DNA from: Bicyclus anynana
Lineage: Eukaryota > Arthropoda > Insecta > Lepidoptera > Nymphalidae
Assembly: GCF_947172395.1 (NCBI RefSeq)
Contig: NC_069092.1
Coordinates: 9,717,418 to 9,781,417, forward strand
Direction: 5' to 3'
Length of the DNA: 64,000 nt
Below, in pieces: positions 32,708 to 42,516 of this stretch. The notes beneath the pieces are model-generated. The model was not told the DNA's origin and did not search any database. It saw nothing but the letters and a program-made list of their open reading frames with translations. Within the stretch, counting starts at the first letter, position 1. Every line of letters starts with the position of its first letter. Made by a program: the position numbers and the translations under genes.

Positions 32708-33067
32708 TACCACAGCCTTTCTTGATGAGTACTGTTTACCAACAAATAAATTAGAAATGAAGGTAGAAAACGCAGGTAATTTCATAACTTATTTATTTTA
32801 AATTATGTAAATTTAAAATAAATGAATTAGAAATGAAGCAACAAATAAATTAGAAATGAAGGTAGAAAACGCATGTAATTTCATAATTTATTTATTTTAA
32901 ATTTAAATAAATTAGAAATGAAGGTAGAAAACGCATGTAATTTCATAACTTATTTATTTTAAATTATGTAAATTTAAAATAAATAAGTTATGAAATTACA
33001 TGCGTTTTCTACCTTCATTTCTAATTTATTTGTTGGTAAACAGTACTTATCAAGAAAGGCTGTAGTA
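32708..33067. repeat. Complex foldback: three direct units and one inverted unit
   Basis: Outer arms TACCACAGCCTTTCTTGAT (32708) and ATCAAGAAAGGCTGTAGTA (33049) enclose repeats of AAATTAGAAATGAAGGTAGA + AAACGCATGTAATTTCATAA. These occur in plus sense near 32750, 32850 and 32915 and in minus sense at 32985-33030. The whole 360 bp can fold into a long near-perfect stem. Confidence 0.88.
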
Positions 33068-33549
33068 TAGACATTGATATTTTTAAGACTCCTAAAGCGC
33101 AGTCATAAATATTGAACAGCACAATATATATTAATTGTAATTAAATTCAACGAATTCAGCTGAAAAATCAATAGTTTTAAATACAAAGGCAAACATATGG
33201 ACGACGCAAGTTAAATAAAAGTTTGAACCTATTCACACATAAAAGGATGCGAAGCATTTAAAATTTTTGTGTTAAAAATATTTTTCATTAAATTTTTCGA
33301 AAACTGCGAAATATTCCCTTAAAGCCTTTCATAAAACTTTGTTACGGGAGTAATTAATTTGAAAGAATGCAAATTTTTCTCCTAATTGCTTTTTATCGCC
33401 GCAACTTTTATCTACTTTGTTTGAATTACTTTTGCTTGAGCAGTTAGGCGCGATTCAAAAAGATTTTATAACAATTTATAACGCTCAACTTTATGTTGTC
33501 ATTATTTTCATCGTTCGTTTGAGTCGTCATTGCACCATTTTATCAAATT
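33068..33549. other. AT-rich non-coding stretch
   Basis: Nothing recognisable. Confidence 0.45.
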
Positions 33550-33736
33550 ACTAGCTGACGGGGATAATATGAAATAATATATAGGCTATATATTATTCCC
33601 GTACGGCTATAGGCCCTATAGCCTACCTCTATAAATGGGCTATCTAACACAGAATTTTTTTTTTCAAATCGGACCAATAGTTTCGTGTTAAATAAACAAA
33701 CAAACAAACTCTTTAGCTTTATAATATTAGTATAGT
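33550..33736 (-). mobile_element. Helitron-like element, first of a tandem pair
   Basis: Minus copy from ACTAGCTGACGGGGATAATA to GCTTTATAATATTAGTATAG. The GC-rich 3' box is deleted and partly rearranged. Confidence 0.65.
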
Positions 33737-33882
33737 ATATACGGGGATAATATATAGCCTATAGCCTTCCTCGATAAATGGGCTATCTAACACTGAAAAA
33801 ATTTTTCAAATCGGACCAGTAGTTCCTGTGATTAGCGCGTTCAGTCAAACAAACTCTTCAGCTTTATATATTAGTATAGATT
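33737..33882 (-). mobile_element. Helitron-like element, second of a tandem pair
   Basis: ACGGGGATAATATATAGCCT to TTTATATATTAGTATAGAT in the same orientation directly after the previous copy; it lacks its own CTAG end. Confidence 0.65.
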
Positions 33883-33934
33883 ACAGAATCTAATGGAAAA
33901 CGAAAAACAATATTTTTCAAATTTCTAACTTCAT

Positions 33935-34092
33935 CATTTTATCAGCCGATGGACGTCTACTGCTGGACATAGGCCTCTTGCATGGACTTTCAAACAACGG
34001 TCTAAAGCCGCCAGCATCCAGCGAACCCCGCTTGATGTCCTCGGTCCACCTAGTGAGGGGTCGACCAACACTGCGCTTTCCGGTGCGGGGTT
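33935..34092 (-). mobile_element. RTE-clade LINE 3' fragment
   Basis: Plus-strand view: CATCATTTTATCAGCCGATG, GACGTCTACTGCTGGACATA, CATCCAGCGAACCCCGCTTG and CCAACACTGCGCTTTCCGGT. About 155 bp. Confidence 0.8.
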
Positions 34093-34144
34093 TGTGTGTA
34101 ATAAATGAATTTGTAACATAATTAAAATGAAATTTTGATAATCT

Positions 34145-34247
34145 GTCGTTTGACCCCGTATTTTATTCCCCGTGATCTGTAACCACATAGGCATAGGCCT
34201 TACTTATGCCTTAGGCCAGGATTAGGCCACTGGATCAGCAAGGCATT
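34145..34247 (-). mobile_element. SINE-D head fragment
   Basis: Minus strand: TGCCTTGCTGATCCAGTGG, then GGTTACAGATCACGGGGAAT. Degraded tRNA-like region only. Confidence 0.4.
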
Positions 34248-34269
34248 TTGATGTAGTCATTAGTCAACT

Positions 34270-34372
34270 ACAACTATACCGTCAAGCAAAGGCAATTGAG
34301 ATAGGTATCTCGTTGAAAGTAAATTAATTAGTGCGATCGCACGCAAATTGATTAAGTTTGCTGAACCTCTGT
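34270..34372 (+). repeat. Palindromic repeat family P, copy 2
   Basis: AAAGTAAATTAATTAGTGCG and GCAAATTGATTAAGTTTGC flank the perfect palindrome GTGCGATCGCAC. Flanks AATTGAGATAGGTATCTCGT and GCTGAACCTCTG align with copies 1 and 3. Confidence 0.65.
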
Positions 34373-34663
34373 TTATAACTATTAACAACCACGATACATG
34401 ATACCACCGCAGATTAAGTAGTGGAAAATTATAAACTTATTCCTGTGGGATTCCACGGGAATAGAACTCTGGACTGTATAACTGGATCAGCTTTTGCCTT
34501 TACACAGGAAGTAAAACTGAAGTGTTTTTCAGATAGCATGGGTACGGTGACAGTCGGCTGTGCGACGTTCTTAGGTAATATCGTGAATCGCGACAAACTT
34601 TCAAGAGTGAATCAAACTGTCACCATCACCATCCTACATGAAACGAACTTAAAAAGAAATTTT

Positions 34664-34857
34664 GGACGTCCACTGCAGGATATAGGCCTTTTTTAGGGAT
34701 TTCCAAACATCACGATACTAAGCCACCTGCATCCAGCGAATCCCTGGACTCGCTTTATGTCGTCAGTCCACCTGATTGGGGGTCGACCGACACTGCGCTT
34801 GCTAGTGCGGGGTCGCCATTCCTGCACTTTGGGACCCCAACGTCCATCGGCTCTTCA
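34664..34857 (-). mobile_element. RTE-clade LINE 3' fragment
   Basis: Plus-strand view: GGACGTCCACTGCAGGATAT, CATCCAGCGAATCCCTGGAC and GGGACCCCAACGTCCATCGG. Minus orientation. Confidence 0.85.
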
Positions 34858-34884
34858 ATTCATTGTTATTATAATATCGTATGT

Positions 34885-34970
34885 TTTTTTTTTTTAAAAA
34901 AAAGCAACTGTTGAGTTCCTTGTCGGTTCTTTTCAGCATAACCTGCCTTCCGAAGTTCAAAGCTCTACTT
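34885..34970 (+). mobile_element. LINE 3' UTR fragment (TTTTGAA family)
   Basis: AAGCAACTGTTGAGTTCCTT and CATAACCTGCCTTCCGAAG match the 3' UTR of the LINE at 13620-14300. Confidence 0.6.
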
Positions 34971-35013
34971 ACACAGTCCGCTACTATATTCACGTCACGT
35001 GAAATTCTGTTTT

Positions 35014-35070
35014 AGCCGACTTCAAAAAAAGGAGAAGGTTTCTCAATTCGACCGTATATATTTTTTTCAC
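35014..35070 (+). mobile_element. Left-end fragment of the AACCGACTTC element
   Basis: AGCCGACTTCAAAAAAAGGA, GAAGGTTTCTCAATTCGACC and GTATATATTTTTTT. It passes straight into a Helitron-like fragment. Confidence 0.6.
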
Positions 35071-35071
35071 A

Positions 35072-35250
35072 ATTCCGCTGGAACCGTGATTTATTCCGGC
35101 ATAAAAATTAGCCTTTGTTCTGCTCCAAGATCCAATTTATCTCTGTATAAATTTATCTCAATTTTATTCAAATCGGTTCAGGGTTTTTTCAGTGAAAAGG
35201 TAAACAAGATATGAGGCAGACTTACTTACTTTTGCGTTTATAATATTAGG
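35072..35250 (-). mobile_element. Helitron-like fragment
   Basis: CAATTCCGCTGGAACCGTGA, TTCCGGCATAAAAATTAGCC and TTTTGCGTTTATAATATTAG in plus-strand view. Confidence 0.5.
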
Positions 35251-35990
35251 AATGGGTGGATATCTGGATATTACTAGAACGCTTGAAACAATGTAACGTT
35301 GCGAAGGATTGACGCTTGGGTCGTTCGTCAATCACTTTGACAGCGTCTTGACAAGTTATGTCGGCGGTCGAAGACCCTGACGCCGGGGAGATAATCCCTC
35401 ATACTTGCTTAGTCAAAACATACTTCGTTTAAACAGGCCTATATCCGGGTATAGAGCCCGGCAAGTAAGTTAAACCCAACTGACAGTTGTCCAATACTGT
35501 TAGTCCTGATAGCTCTTATTCTGCTATTTTTTTCTTGTGAAATACAATCAGGAACTTAGGCTGACTCATCCTAATAACTATACAAATCATGCCCACCCAC
35601 CCATCGTGGAATGGTGGCAAGAATACTGGCTACATTTTCATACAGCCAGGCTGATCCTTTGCGCAAGAAATGAGCCTGCCCTTCTGTAACCAGTTTGAAG
35701 CAACTAGCCGCGGTGAAATAGTACGAAGAAATTTTTTGGTACTGCGGCCTAAGGGTATCCGCGACAAAAGGAACAAATATGTAACTCTCAGTCAGAAAAA
35801 TCTGAAACCGGTATATGGCACAAGTAATGTGCCACTTGCTTTTTTTGCTGCGGCTCCCGGTCTTGATTCTGTCTCCCTGGTGTGACACGATGCTAATGTG
35901 TCAACGCATGTAGCGTCCCACATTAGAACCGACCCCATTTCACAGGGAACCAGCGTCAATCCATCTCGTCATCTTTTGCCATCTCATTTT
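35251..35990. other. Non-coding stretch, unclassified
   Basis: Short open frames on both strands at 35571-35888 match nothing recognisable. GC content is slightly higher than in neighbouring gaps (GACGCCGGGGAGATAATCCC, CTAGCCGCGG). Confidence 0.35.
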
Positions 35991-36228
35991 TCATCATCCT
36001 CCCATATTCAGCTCACTGCTGAGCATGTCCACCACGCTGGTCCAATGTGGATTGGCAGACTTCACACACGTTGAGAGTTAAGAAAATTCTCAGGTATGCA
36101 GGTTTCCTCACGATTATTTTCCTTCACCGTTTGAGACAAACTGAAAAATTGGAGGTGCATGCCCCGGACCGTATTCGAACTTAAACCGTCCGGAATCGGA
36201 GGCAGCATATCCACTGGGCTATCACGGC
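35991..36228 (-). mobile_element. SINE-A copy with internal deletion
   Basis: Minus copy: CCGTGATAGCCCAGTGGATA (A box), AAGTTCGAATACGGTCC (B box), CATCCTCCCATATTCAGCTC at the tail side. The CCTCTCATTCTGAGAGGAG block is deleted. Confidence 0.85.
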
Positions 36229-36319
36229 TAGTGGATATAAGTATAATATTACTCTATACCAGATGATAAGATAATGTTTGTTGATCAAATATTTGTTGTA
36301 TTACACCGGGGTAGCCAAC

Positions 36320-36436
36320 TAACGCCAACAATTTTTAATTGAGGTAGATATTGTTGCAAAGTAAACCAATTAGTAGCCGCCGGCCGGCCTCAAATTGATT
36401 TAGTTTGTCCAACCTCTGTGTACATAATATATTTTA
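36320..36436 (+). repeat. Palindromic repeat family P, copy 3
   Basis: GTTGCAAAGTAAACCAATTA and AAATTGATTTAGTTTGTCC flank AGCCGCCGGCCGGCCTC, a GC palindrome different from those in copies 1 and 2. Confidence 0.65.
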
Positions 36437-36520
36437 CGGTGCGCAATTTCATCTTTACTACGTTATTAAATACAAAATTTAAAATCAATACACAAATATT
36501 CATACATACAAATAATACTT

Positions 36521-36846
36521 TTTTTTTATTATCTACAAGTTAGCCCTTGACTACAATCTCACCTGATGGTAAGTGATGATGCAATCTGAGATGGAAGCGG
36601 GCTAACTTGTTAGGAGTAGGATGAAATCCACACTCCTTTCGGTTTCTACACGACACGTACCGGAACGCTAAATCGCTTGGCGGTACGTCTTTGTCGGTAG
36701 GGTGGTAACTAGTCACGGCCGAAGCCTCCCACCAGCCAGACTTGGACCAATTAAGATAACCTCAATCGGCCCAGCTAGGGATCGAACCCAGGACCTCCAT
36801 CTTGTAAATACACCGCGCATACCACTGCGCCACGGAGGCCGTCAAA
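36521..36846 (-). mobile_element. SINE-B, full length
   Basis: Minus head GACGGCCTCCGTGGCGCAGT, B box TGGGTTCGATCCC, full body and TTGTAGATAATAAAAAAAA end. Among the least decayed SINE-B copies here. Confidence 0.9.
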
Positions 36847-36853
36847 AAAATAA

Positions 36854-36957
36854 AGAGCCGTGATTGCCCTGTGGATATGATCTATGCCTACCTTTCGAAC
36901 TGGTGGTAGAAATTGTCAAACTTGACGTTTCTAAAGTGCTTGTAAACTAAGCCTACC
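36854..36957 (+). mobile_element. SINE-A head joined to LINE 3' UTR piece
   Basis: AGAGCCGTGATTGCCCTGTG and GATATGATCTATGCC (SINE-A head) pass at about 36890 into TTTCGAACTGGTGGTAGAA and AGTGCTTGTAAACTAAGCC (LINE 3' UTR). A composite of two truncated elements. Confidence 0.55.
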
Positions 36958-37173
36958 TTGGTCGCTAATTATGGGCCTCTTATGAAGGCTCAGAGTCACA
37001 CAGCGGGCGATGGAACGAGCTATGTTAGGAATATATCTGAGTGATCGAATCAAAAATGAGGAGATTCGCAGAAGAACAAAAGTCACGGACATATAGCTCA
37101 ACGAGTTGCGAAGCTGAAGTAGCAATGGGCGGGGCACATAGTTCGAAGAGCCGATGGACATTGAGGTCCCAAA
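36958..37173 (+). mobile_element. RTE-clade LINE fragment, 3' truncated
   Basis: TTGGTCGCTAATTATGGGCC, CACACAGCGGGCGATGGAAC, GTGATCGAATCAAAAATGAG and AGCCGATGGACATTGAGGTC. It breaks off where a SINE-A starts. Confidence 0.85.
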
Positions 37174-37178
37174 TTTCG

Positions 37179-37392
37179 CTTGAAGTTTTTAAGAAATTAA
37201 ATATCACGTGTCTCAAATGGTAAAGGAAAAACATTGTGAAGAAACCTACATTCCTGAGAATTTTCTTGATTCTTTACTTGTGTGGAGTCTAATAATCCGC
37301 ATGGGGTCAGCGTGGTGGACTATTAACCTAACCCCTCTCATTTTGAGAGGAGACTAGTGCGCAAAAGTGAGCCGAATATGGATTGTTAATAA
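37179..37392 (+). mobile_element. SINE-A 3' part
   Basis: TTTTTAAGAAATTAAATATC, ACATTGTGAAGAAACCTACA, CGCATGGGGTCAGCGTGGTG and GAGCCGAATATGGATTGTTA. It follows the RTE fragment directly. Confidence 0.8.
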
Positions 37393-37459
37393 CTTAATTA
37401 ACTGTGTTTTTTCAAGTGCTTGTAGTTATTTTTACCAAAACACAAAATGATTTTTCAAA

Positions 37460-37638
37460 TTTTGTCATTCCGTTTGTCGGAGTTATTCTTAGGAACGGTT
37501 GGTTTTTAGCGGGACTTTCACTGGGAGATAGAGGAAGTTATTAAGCAACATATAATCTTCTTTTTATCCCGGAAAAATCCGTAGTCCCCACGGGATTCGT
37601 GGAAAACTAACTTTCACGCGGACGAAGTCACAGGTAGT
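37460..37638 (+). mobile_element. Helitron-like fragment
   Basis: TTTTTATCCCGGAAAAATCC, CCCCACGGGATTCGTGGAAA and ACGCGGACGAAGTCACAGG, then a decayed end. Confidence 0.5.
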
Positions 37639-37976
37639 AGGTAAATATAGTAGGTACAAATCAATAGTTTAGTTCGTACTTCGTAACCATTTCGAGCAAA
37701 TACTTAGCTGCATTGCTCGGAGCGGTTCTTCTGTGCACCACAACTAGGATACCTACTTGCATTACAACGTCTTGTGAATGTGAACTATTTACAGATATAC
37801 TCATAGGTGTTTGAGTTCAAATGAGACGTGAATATAGTAAGTATTAATGGTTATAACCTATGCAGAATTCCAGCGAGGCTTACCTTCATATACTGGTAAT
37901 TATAATAATTTATGAAATAGACCTAGTTGGTTAAAAATATGTCACATGACTGACATAGACGGTCAAGTACTTTTTC
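37639..37976. other. Non-coding stretch
   Basis: Nothing recognisable. Confidence 0.45.
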
Positions 37977-38125
37977 ATTATCAATCCATATTCTTATTCT
38001 ATATATGAATGAGATGGGTTAGGCCAAGAGTCTACTACGCTGGTCCAATGCGAAACGGATCAGACTTTACATACGTAGAGATACGAGTATAAAATTCGCA
38101 GGTAGTCATATTTCCTCAAGATCTA
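37977..38125 (-). mobile_element. SINE-A 3' part, diverged
   Basis: Plus-strand view: TTATCAATCCATATTC, GAGATGGGTTAGGCCAAGAG, CTACTACGCTGGTCCAATGC. An old copy. Confidence 0.7.
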
Positions 38126-38594
38126 ATACTTAAGAGCTTTTTAATTTTTTGAATTGTCTAAACAGTAATTAGTATTTTATTAATTGTATGTACACCAAAT
38201 ATATCACAATAATGTCGGGACACAAATGGTAAAAATAGAATTAACTTACTGTTGCAACCGCGCTTTTATCTCTTATCAAGCTTATCCTTATCTCATAGAA
38301 ACGTATGTTCAAAGAAACGATTTCACCTGCTTCATAATTTTTGGCATCGGCGCAAATACGAAGCTTGTTGAATTAAATAATGAAAAAGACGTTTTCTACA
38401 GATTTTAAAACGTTAAATGGCAGAACGCCAACCAGCACCCTATTGTTGTAGATCAGGAAATTGGGACCTGAAGTATCATATTTTTAGGTTATCTTATAAC
38501 AAGCTCTTGATTCCATCGACTCACACATTGTTCTATATAAACTTCCAAAAAATTATCGTAAATTTTCCAATATTTTTGTTCCTATATCTATACT
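38126..38594. other. AT-rich non-coding stretch
   Basis: Open frames of about 75 aa at 38184 and 38417 resemble nothing known. No repeat is recognised. Confidence 0.4.
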
Positions 38595-38777
38595 TCTATA
38601 CTAATATTATAAAGCTGAAGAGTTTGTTTGTTTCTTTGTTTGATTGAACGCGGTAATCTCAGGAACTACTAGTCCGAATTGAAAAATTCTTTCAGCATTA
38701 GATAGCCCATTTATCGAGGAAGGCTATAGGCTATATATTATCCCCGTATTCCTACAGGAACGGGAAGGTGTAGCTAG
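38595..38777 (+). mobile_element. Helitron-like element, nearly complete
   Basis: TCTATACTAATATTATAAAG start and CTAG at 38774-38777. The ACCGCGCGGCGTC hairpin region before the end is deleted (GGGAAGGTGTAGCTAG). Confidence 0.7.
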
Positions 38778-38997
38778 TAATTAATATAATAGTTGTTCGT
38801 ATAATGAAAAACACCTCCTGTGCCTTGGAGACGGCGTTAAGCCTTTTACCTCGGTTAAAATATCATTGTTAATAACGAATAATGTGATCATTATGAACTT
38901 TAGCGTAGTGGATCTTAGATCCAAATCGCAACCCCCATAATAAGGAGGGCCTGACTTTGTAGTGGCCAATTTTTATCTATACTAAATATAGGTGAGA

Positions 38998-39260
38998 TAG
39001 AGTCGTGATATTCCAGTGGATATGACCTCTGCCTCCGATTCCGGAGGGTGTGGGTTCGACTCCGGTCCGAGTCATGCACCTCCAACTTTAAGAAATGAAA
39101 TATCACATGTCTCAAACGGTGTAGGAAAAACATCGTGAGGAAACCTGCATACCTGAGAATTTTCTTAATTATCTGCGTATGTGAAGTCTGCCAATTCGAA
39201 TTGGGCCAGCAAGGTGGCCTATTGGCCTAACCCCTCATTATGGGTTGATAATTATGATGT
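38998..39260 (+). mobile_element. SINE-A, near full length
   Basis: TAGAGTCGTGATATTCCAGT (A box), GTGGGTTCGACTCCGGTCC (B box), CATCGTGAGGAAACCTGCAT and TATGGGTTGATAATTATGAT. The GAGGAGACTCG block is deleted near the 3' end. Confidence 0.85.
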
Positions 39261-39440
39261 TGAAATATAGGTAAAGTTGTGTTATTGTAGGGGATAATCT
39301 CTGGATCTACTGAACCGATTTTAAAAATTCTTTTACCATTAGAAAGTCACGTTATTTGAGAGTGTCTCAGGCTATCTTTTATCTCCGTATTCTCACCGAA
39401 ACGGGAACTACGCGGATGAAACCGCGGGACGTCGGCTAGT
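39261..39440 (+). mobile_element. Helitron-like element
   Basis: GATCTACTGAACCGATTTTA, TTTACCATTAGAAAGTCACG, AACTACGCGGATGAAACCGC and GGACGTCGGCTAG ending at 39439. Confidence 0.65.
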
Positions 39441-39785
39441 AGGCTGATAAAGGTATAAAAACAGGTACATAATTATATTTAACGTATATTATTATTTAAT
39501 TACTACAGATTATCTAAATAATCAGAATATTCGAGCTAAATTCGACACCTACCGCGGCTCGGTGGTTTCCAATACACCTGCAAATTGCTCCATTAGAAGT
39601 TTCCAACTGCCTCGGCGCAAATTGTTAACGGTTCGTAACTATCGAATACTGAAGAATAACAGGGCTTATTATATTCTGTGTACCTATGTTATTAACTCTT
39701 TGTTTACTTAATATTTTGAATATGTTGGATTAAATTTTACATTTTGACCTTAGGTCACACGTGAATTTAATGTGTGTAACATACT

Positions 39786-40241
39786 TCTTCTATACGTACC
39801 TACTAATATTAAAAAGAGGTAAAGTTTATGCTGTTGTCGTACAGGTAAAGCGATTTTAAAAATTCTTTTAGTACTAGAAAGCGACGTTACTTATGAGTGT
39901 CATAGGCTATTCTTTATCCCTCGAGGCGTCGGCCCGTACATAATATAAAAAAAACGCTTCCCGCGTTTATAAGCTTAGATCTTTTAAACTACGCATGCGG
40001 TTTTAATAGATAGAGTGATTTAAGAAGGTTCACACGTGTAGTATGAAAATGTCAGCTATTGACGCGGACGAAGTCACGGGCATCAGCTATTATAAATGTG
40101 AAAGTGTGTCATAGTAGCGTTTTTATGGCTAAACTGCTGTACTGATTTTAAAAGTTCTTTCACCAATGGAAAGCTACTTTATCAGTTATCCCCACGGCAT
40201 TAGGAACTACGCGAGTAAAACCGTGTGGCGTCCGCAAGGTT
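39786..40241 (+). mobile_element. Cluster of three Helitron-like fragments, same orientation
   Basis: 39786-39935 (TAATATTAAAAAGAGGTAAA ... GAGGCGTCGG), 39955-40092 (GACGCGGACGAAGTCACGGG) and 40093-40241 (AAATGTGAAAGTGTGTCATA ... AAACCGTGTGGCGTCCGC). Each has a recognisable 3' GC box; 5' ends are partly lost. Confidence 0.5.
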
Positions 40242-40310
40242 CTGTCATGTACTATATAGTCTATACGCCAAGAATGTAATGGCGATTAGTCCTTCAAAAA
40301 TCACTATCGC

Positions 40311-40508
40311 ATCATGAGAGGGGTTACACCAATAGTCCACCATATGCTATGGCCCTATGCGGATTGGCAGACTTCACACACGTAGATAATTAAGAAAATT
40401 CTCAGGTATGCAGGTTTTCTCACGATGCTTTCCCTTCACTGTTTGAGACACGTGATATTTTATTTCTGAAAACGCACATAATTGAAAATTTAGAGATGCA
40501 TGCCTGCA
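40311..40508 (-). mobile_element. SINE-A middle part
   Basis: Plus-strand view: CATGAGAGGGGTTACACCAA, GCGGATTGGCAGACTTCACA, TATGCAGGTTTTCTCACGAT and GATGCATGCC. Both ends are missing. Confidence 0.8.
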
Positions 40509-41540
40509 CACTGTCATGCCATGAAGTACGACAGTGTTGCTTAAAATGTTCTTTTTTTTCGTTTTTTCCGTCTATATTCAGTCTTTTTCCATCGAAACTA
40601 CGCAATTTTCCTTTTACATCTGTGATGCAATCAAGCTTGAAACGGAATGGCTAATGCAAACTCCCGAACCCAACTACTAAATGCAATCTAAATACTAACT
40701 AGTAACTACATCCTAGTCTCTATCGGTGCATGAAAAATGCTTTGTGAATTTTTGTATAGAGTTCCATTGACACGAGGTCCATATTTTTTTAAAATTTTTA
40801 AAAGCTTTTATAACTAACTTGCATTATCCACCGTAACATACATGTTACGGAGGATTCCTTGAACCCATTTTTGAATTAAATATCTGCAACCGATTGAGCT
40901 GAAATTTTGTATACACGTTAAGTTTCAATGACAAAGCGCGATATGTCATATGACGTCAATCTAAATCCAATATGGCAGACCACCCAAGATGGCGATAGAT
41001 GAAAGGGCTTCTTAAGAGTAACTTGAAAATATGAACAGACTCAGATACCTAGCTAGCGATAACTAAAAAATGAAAAATAAAAAAAAAACCAAAACGTTTT
41101 AAAAAAAAAAAGCTTTTATTTAAACGCTCTATAAAGAAGAAAAAATTTTTTTCTTTAAAAATTTTAACATTCAACCTCATTATATACAATTTTTATGATT
41201 ATAAAAACATTGATGTGTTTATAACGGCAATAATGTATTCACTGAAAGAAGACAATTTGGTATTTGAGGAAAACCATCAAATGAAATCTTTTAAATGATC
41301 AATACAGTATCAGTTAACAGAAATTCGTATATTTCCTAGTAACCTCGTTACACGTATTGATTCAGTAAAATCCGGCCGTTTCGTTGCACCTCTAATAGCC
41401 TATTAAAAGTTTAACTGCATTCTAAGCTAAAGTTTTCATTCCACTCGATTTTCGAAACTCGAACAATAAGAATTTCTATTACCGAATTGTTGAACTTATA
41501 CGCCAATATTTGGTAGAGTTAAGCAATCAATATCAACCTA
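40509..41540. other. Non-coding stretch with weak repeat traces
   Basis: AACCGATTGAGCTGAAATTT and CAAAGCGCGATATGTCATAT at 40889-40960 look like a dispersed lepidopteran element, with a small CCGTAACA/TGTTACGG hairpin at about 40841. The rest is AT-rich and unassigned. Confidence 0.4.
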
Positions 41541-41544
41541 CTTT

Positions 41545-41610
41545 AATGGGTTACTATTACAGGGACAAGCCTCCTTCCATAGAGAAAGAGTTGGTCGATC
41601 ACGCTAATAA
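41545..41610 (-). mobile_element. SINE-D 3' fragment
   Basis: ACTATTACAGGGACAAGCCT, CCTTCCATAGAGAAAGAG and GTCGATCACGCT in plus-strand view correspond to the 3' block of SINE-D. Confidence 0.4.
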
Positions 41611-41670
41611 CTGAGAATTAAGGTTTAACATACCCTCCAAGACTTGGCATGGGGTATGAAACCATTTTTC

Positions 41671-42046
41671 TTAAGAAGGCTCAGAGTCACACAGCGGGCG
41701 ATGGGACGAGCTATGCTAGGAGTATCCCTGCGTGATCGAATCAGAAATGAGGAGATCCGCAGAAGACCCAAAGTCACCGACATCCACCGTCATGCCACTG
41801 AAGTGGCAAAGGGCAGGGCTCATAGTTCGAAGAGCCGATGGACGTTGGGGTCCCAAAGTGCTGGAATGGCGGCTCCGCACCACAAAGCGCAGTGTTGGTC
41901 GACCCCCCACTAGGTGGACTGACGACATCAAGCGAGTCGCAGGGATTCGCTGGATGCAGGTGGCTCAGTATCGTGATGTTTGGAAGTCCCTACAAAAGGC
42001 TTATGTTTTGCAGTGGACGTCCATCGGTTGACATGATGATGATGAT
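41671..42046 (+). mobile_element. RTE-clade LINE 3' end, best copy in window
   Basis: About 375 bp, mostly open in overlapping frames. It encodes segments reading RVTQRAMGRAMLGVSLRDRI, RNEEIRRRPKVTDIHR, then after a frameshift RADGRWGPKVLEWR, GRPPTRWTDDIKRVAGIRWM and YVLQWTSIG, followed by a stop and an ATG-repeat tail (TGACATGATGATGATGATGA). This is the C-terminus of RTE endonuclease-reverse transcriptase as annotated in Lepidoptera. The RT and endonuclease domains are absent, so the copy is 5'-truncated. Confidence 0.9.
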
Positions 42047-42325
42047 GAATTTCTGTAATAATATAGGCATGTCCAATCCATAGCTTCTTTAATGGAACCA
42101 AATTCAGCGGAGAAAGAGAACACGAGCAACGAGTGAAAAGAAAGAAGAAGAGTGTTTTTACATGTCATAAAGAAACTTTACCTTATACCCGCAAGTCACG
42201 ACCTATGCTAGGAGTGTATCTCTTCTGCCACATGATGGTCCTAAAATATGTGTTAGCTATTGGCTAGCAATTGTTAATAATAGATTCAATATCGATATCA
42301 TTAATGTTTACCTATTTTTATTAAA

Positions 42326-42418
42326 TGAATGTAATGAGCATGGTGGAACAATGACTTCCGCCAAGATGGCTACTGAATGTAATGAACACAGTTGAACAAT
42401 GACTTCCGCAAATATGGC
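42326..42418 (+). repeat. Tandem pair of about 47-bp direct repeats
   Basis: GAATGTAATGAGCATGGTGG + AACAATGACTTCCGCCAAGA at 42326 recurs as GAATGTAATGAACACAGTTG + AACAATGACTTCCGCAAATA at 42373. Confidence 0.8.
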
Positions 42419-42463
42419 GGCAAAATCTCTGACTCGTCTGGCTATAGTATAAGACGATGAATG

Positions 42464-42505
42464 AAGAATGAAGCCCCCTATGATGTCATAGGGGGCTTCA
42501 TTCTT
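42464..42505. repeat. Perfect 20-bp inverted repeat, 2-nt loop
   Basis: Arms AAGAATGAAGCCCCCTATGA (42464-42483) and its exact reverse complement (42486-42505) around TG. It is nested inside a wider inverted pair ACAGTTGAACAA (42388) and TTGTTCAACTGT (42505). Confidence 0.95.
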
Positions 42506-42516
42506 TGTTCAACTGT

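Noticed and set aside
41644..42083. Overlapping frames of 71-99 aa as a host gene
   Set aside because: The translation matches the C-terminus of RTE LINE reverse transcriptase, with frameshifts and an ATG-repeat tail.
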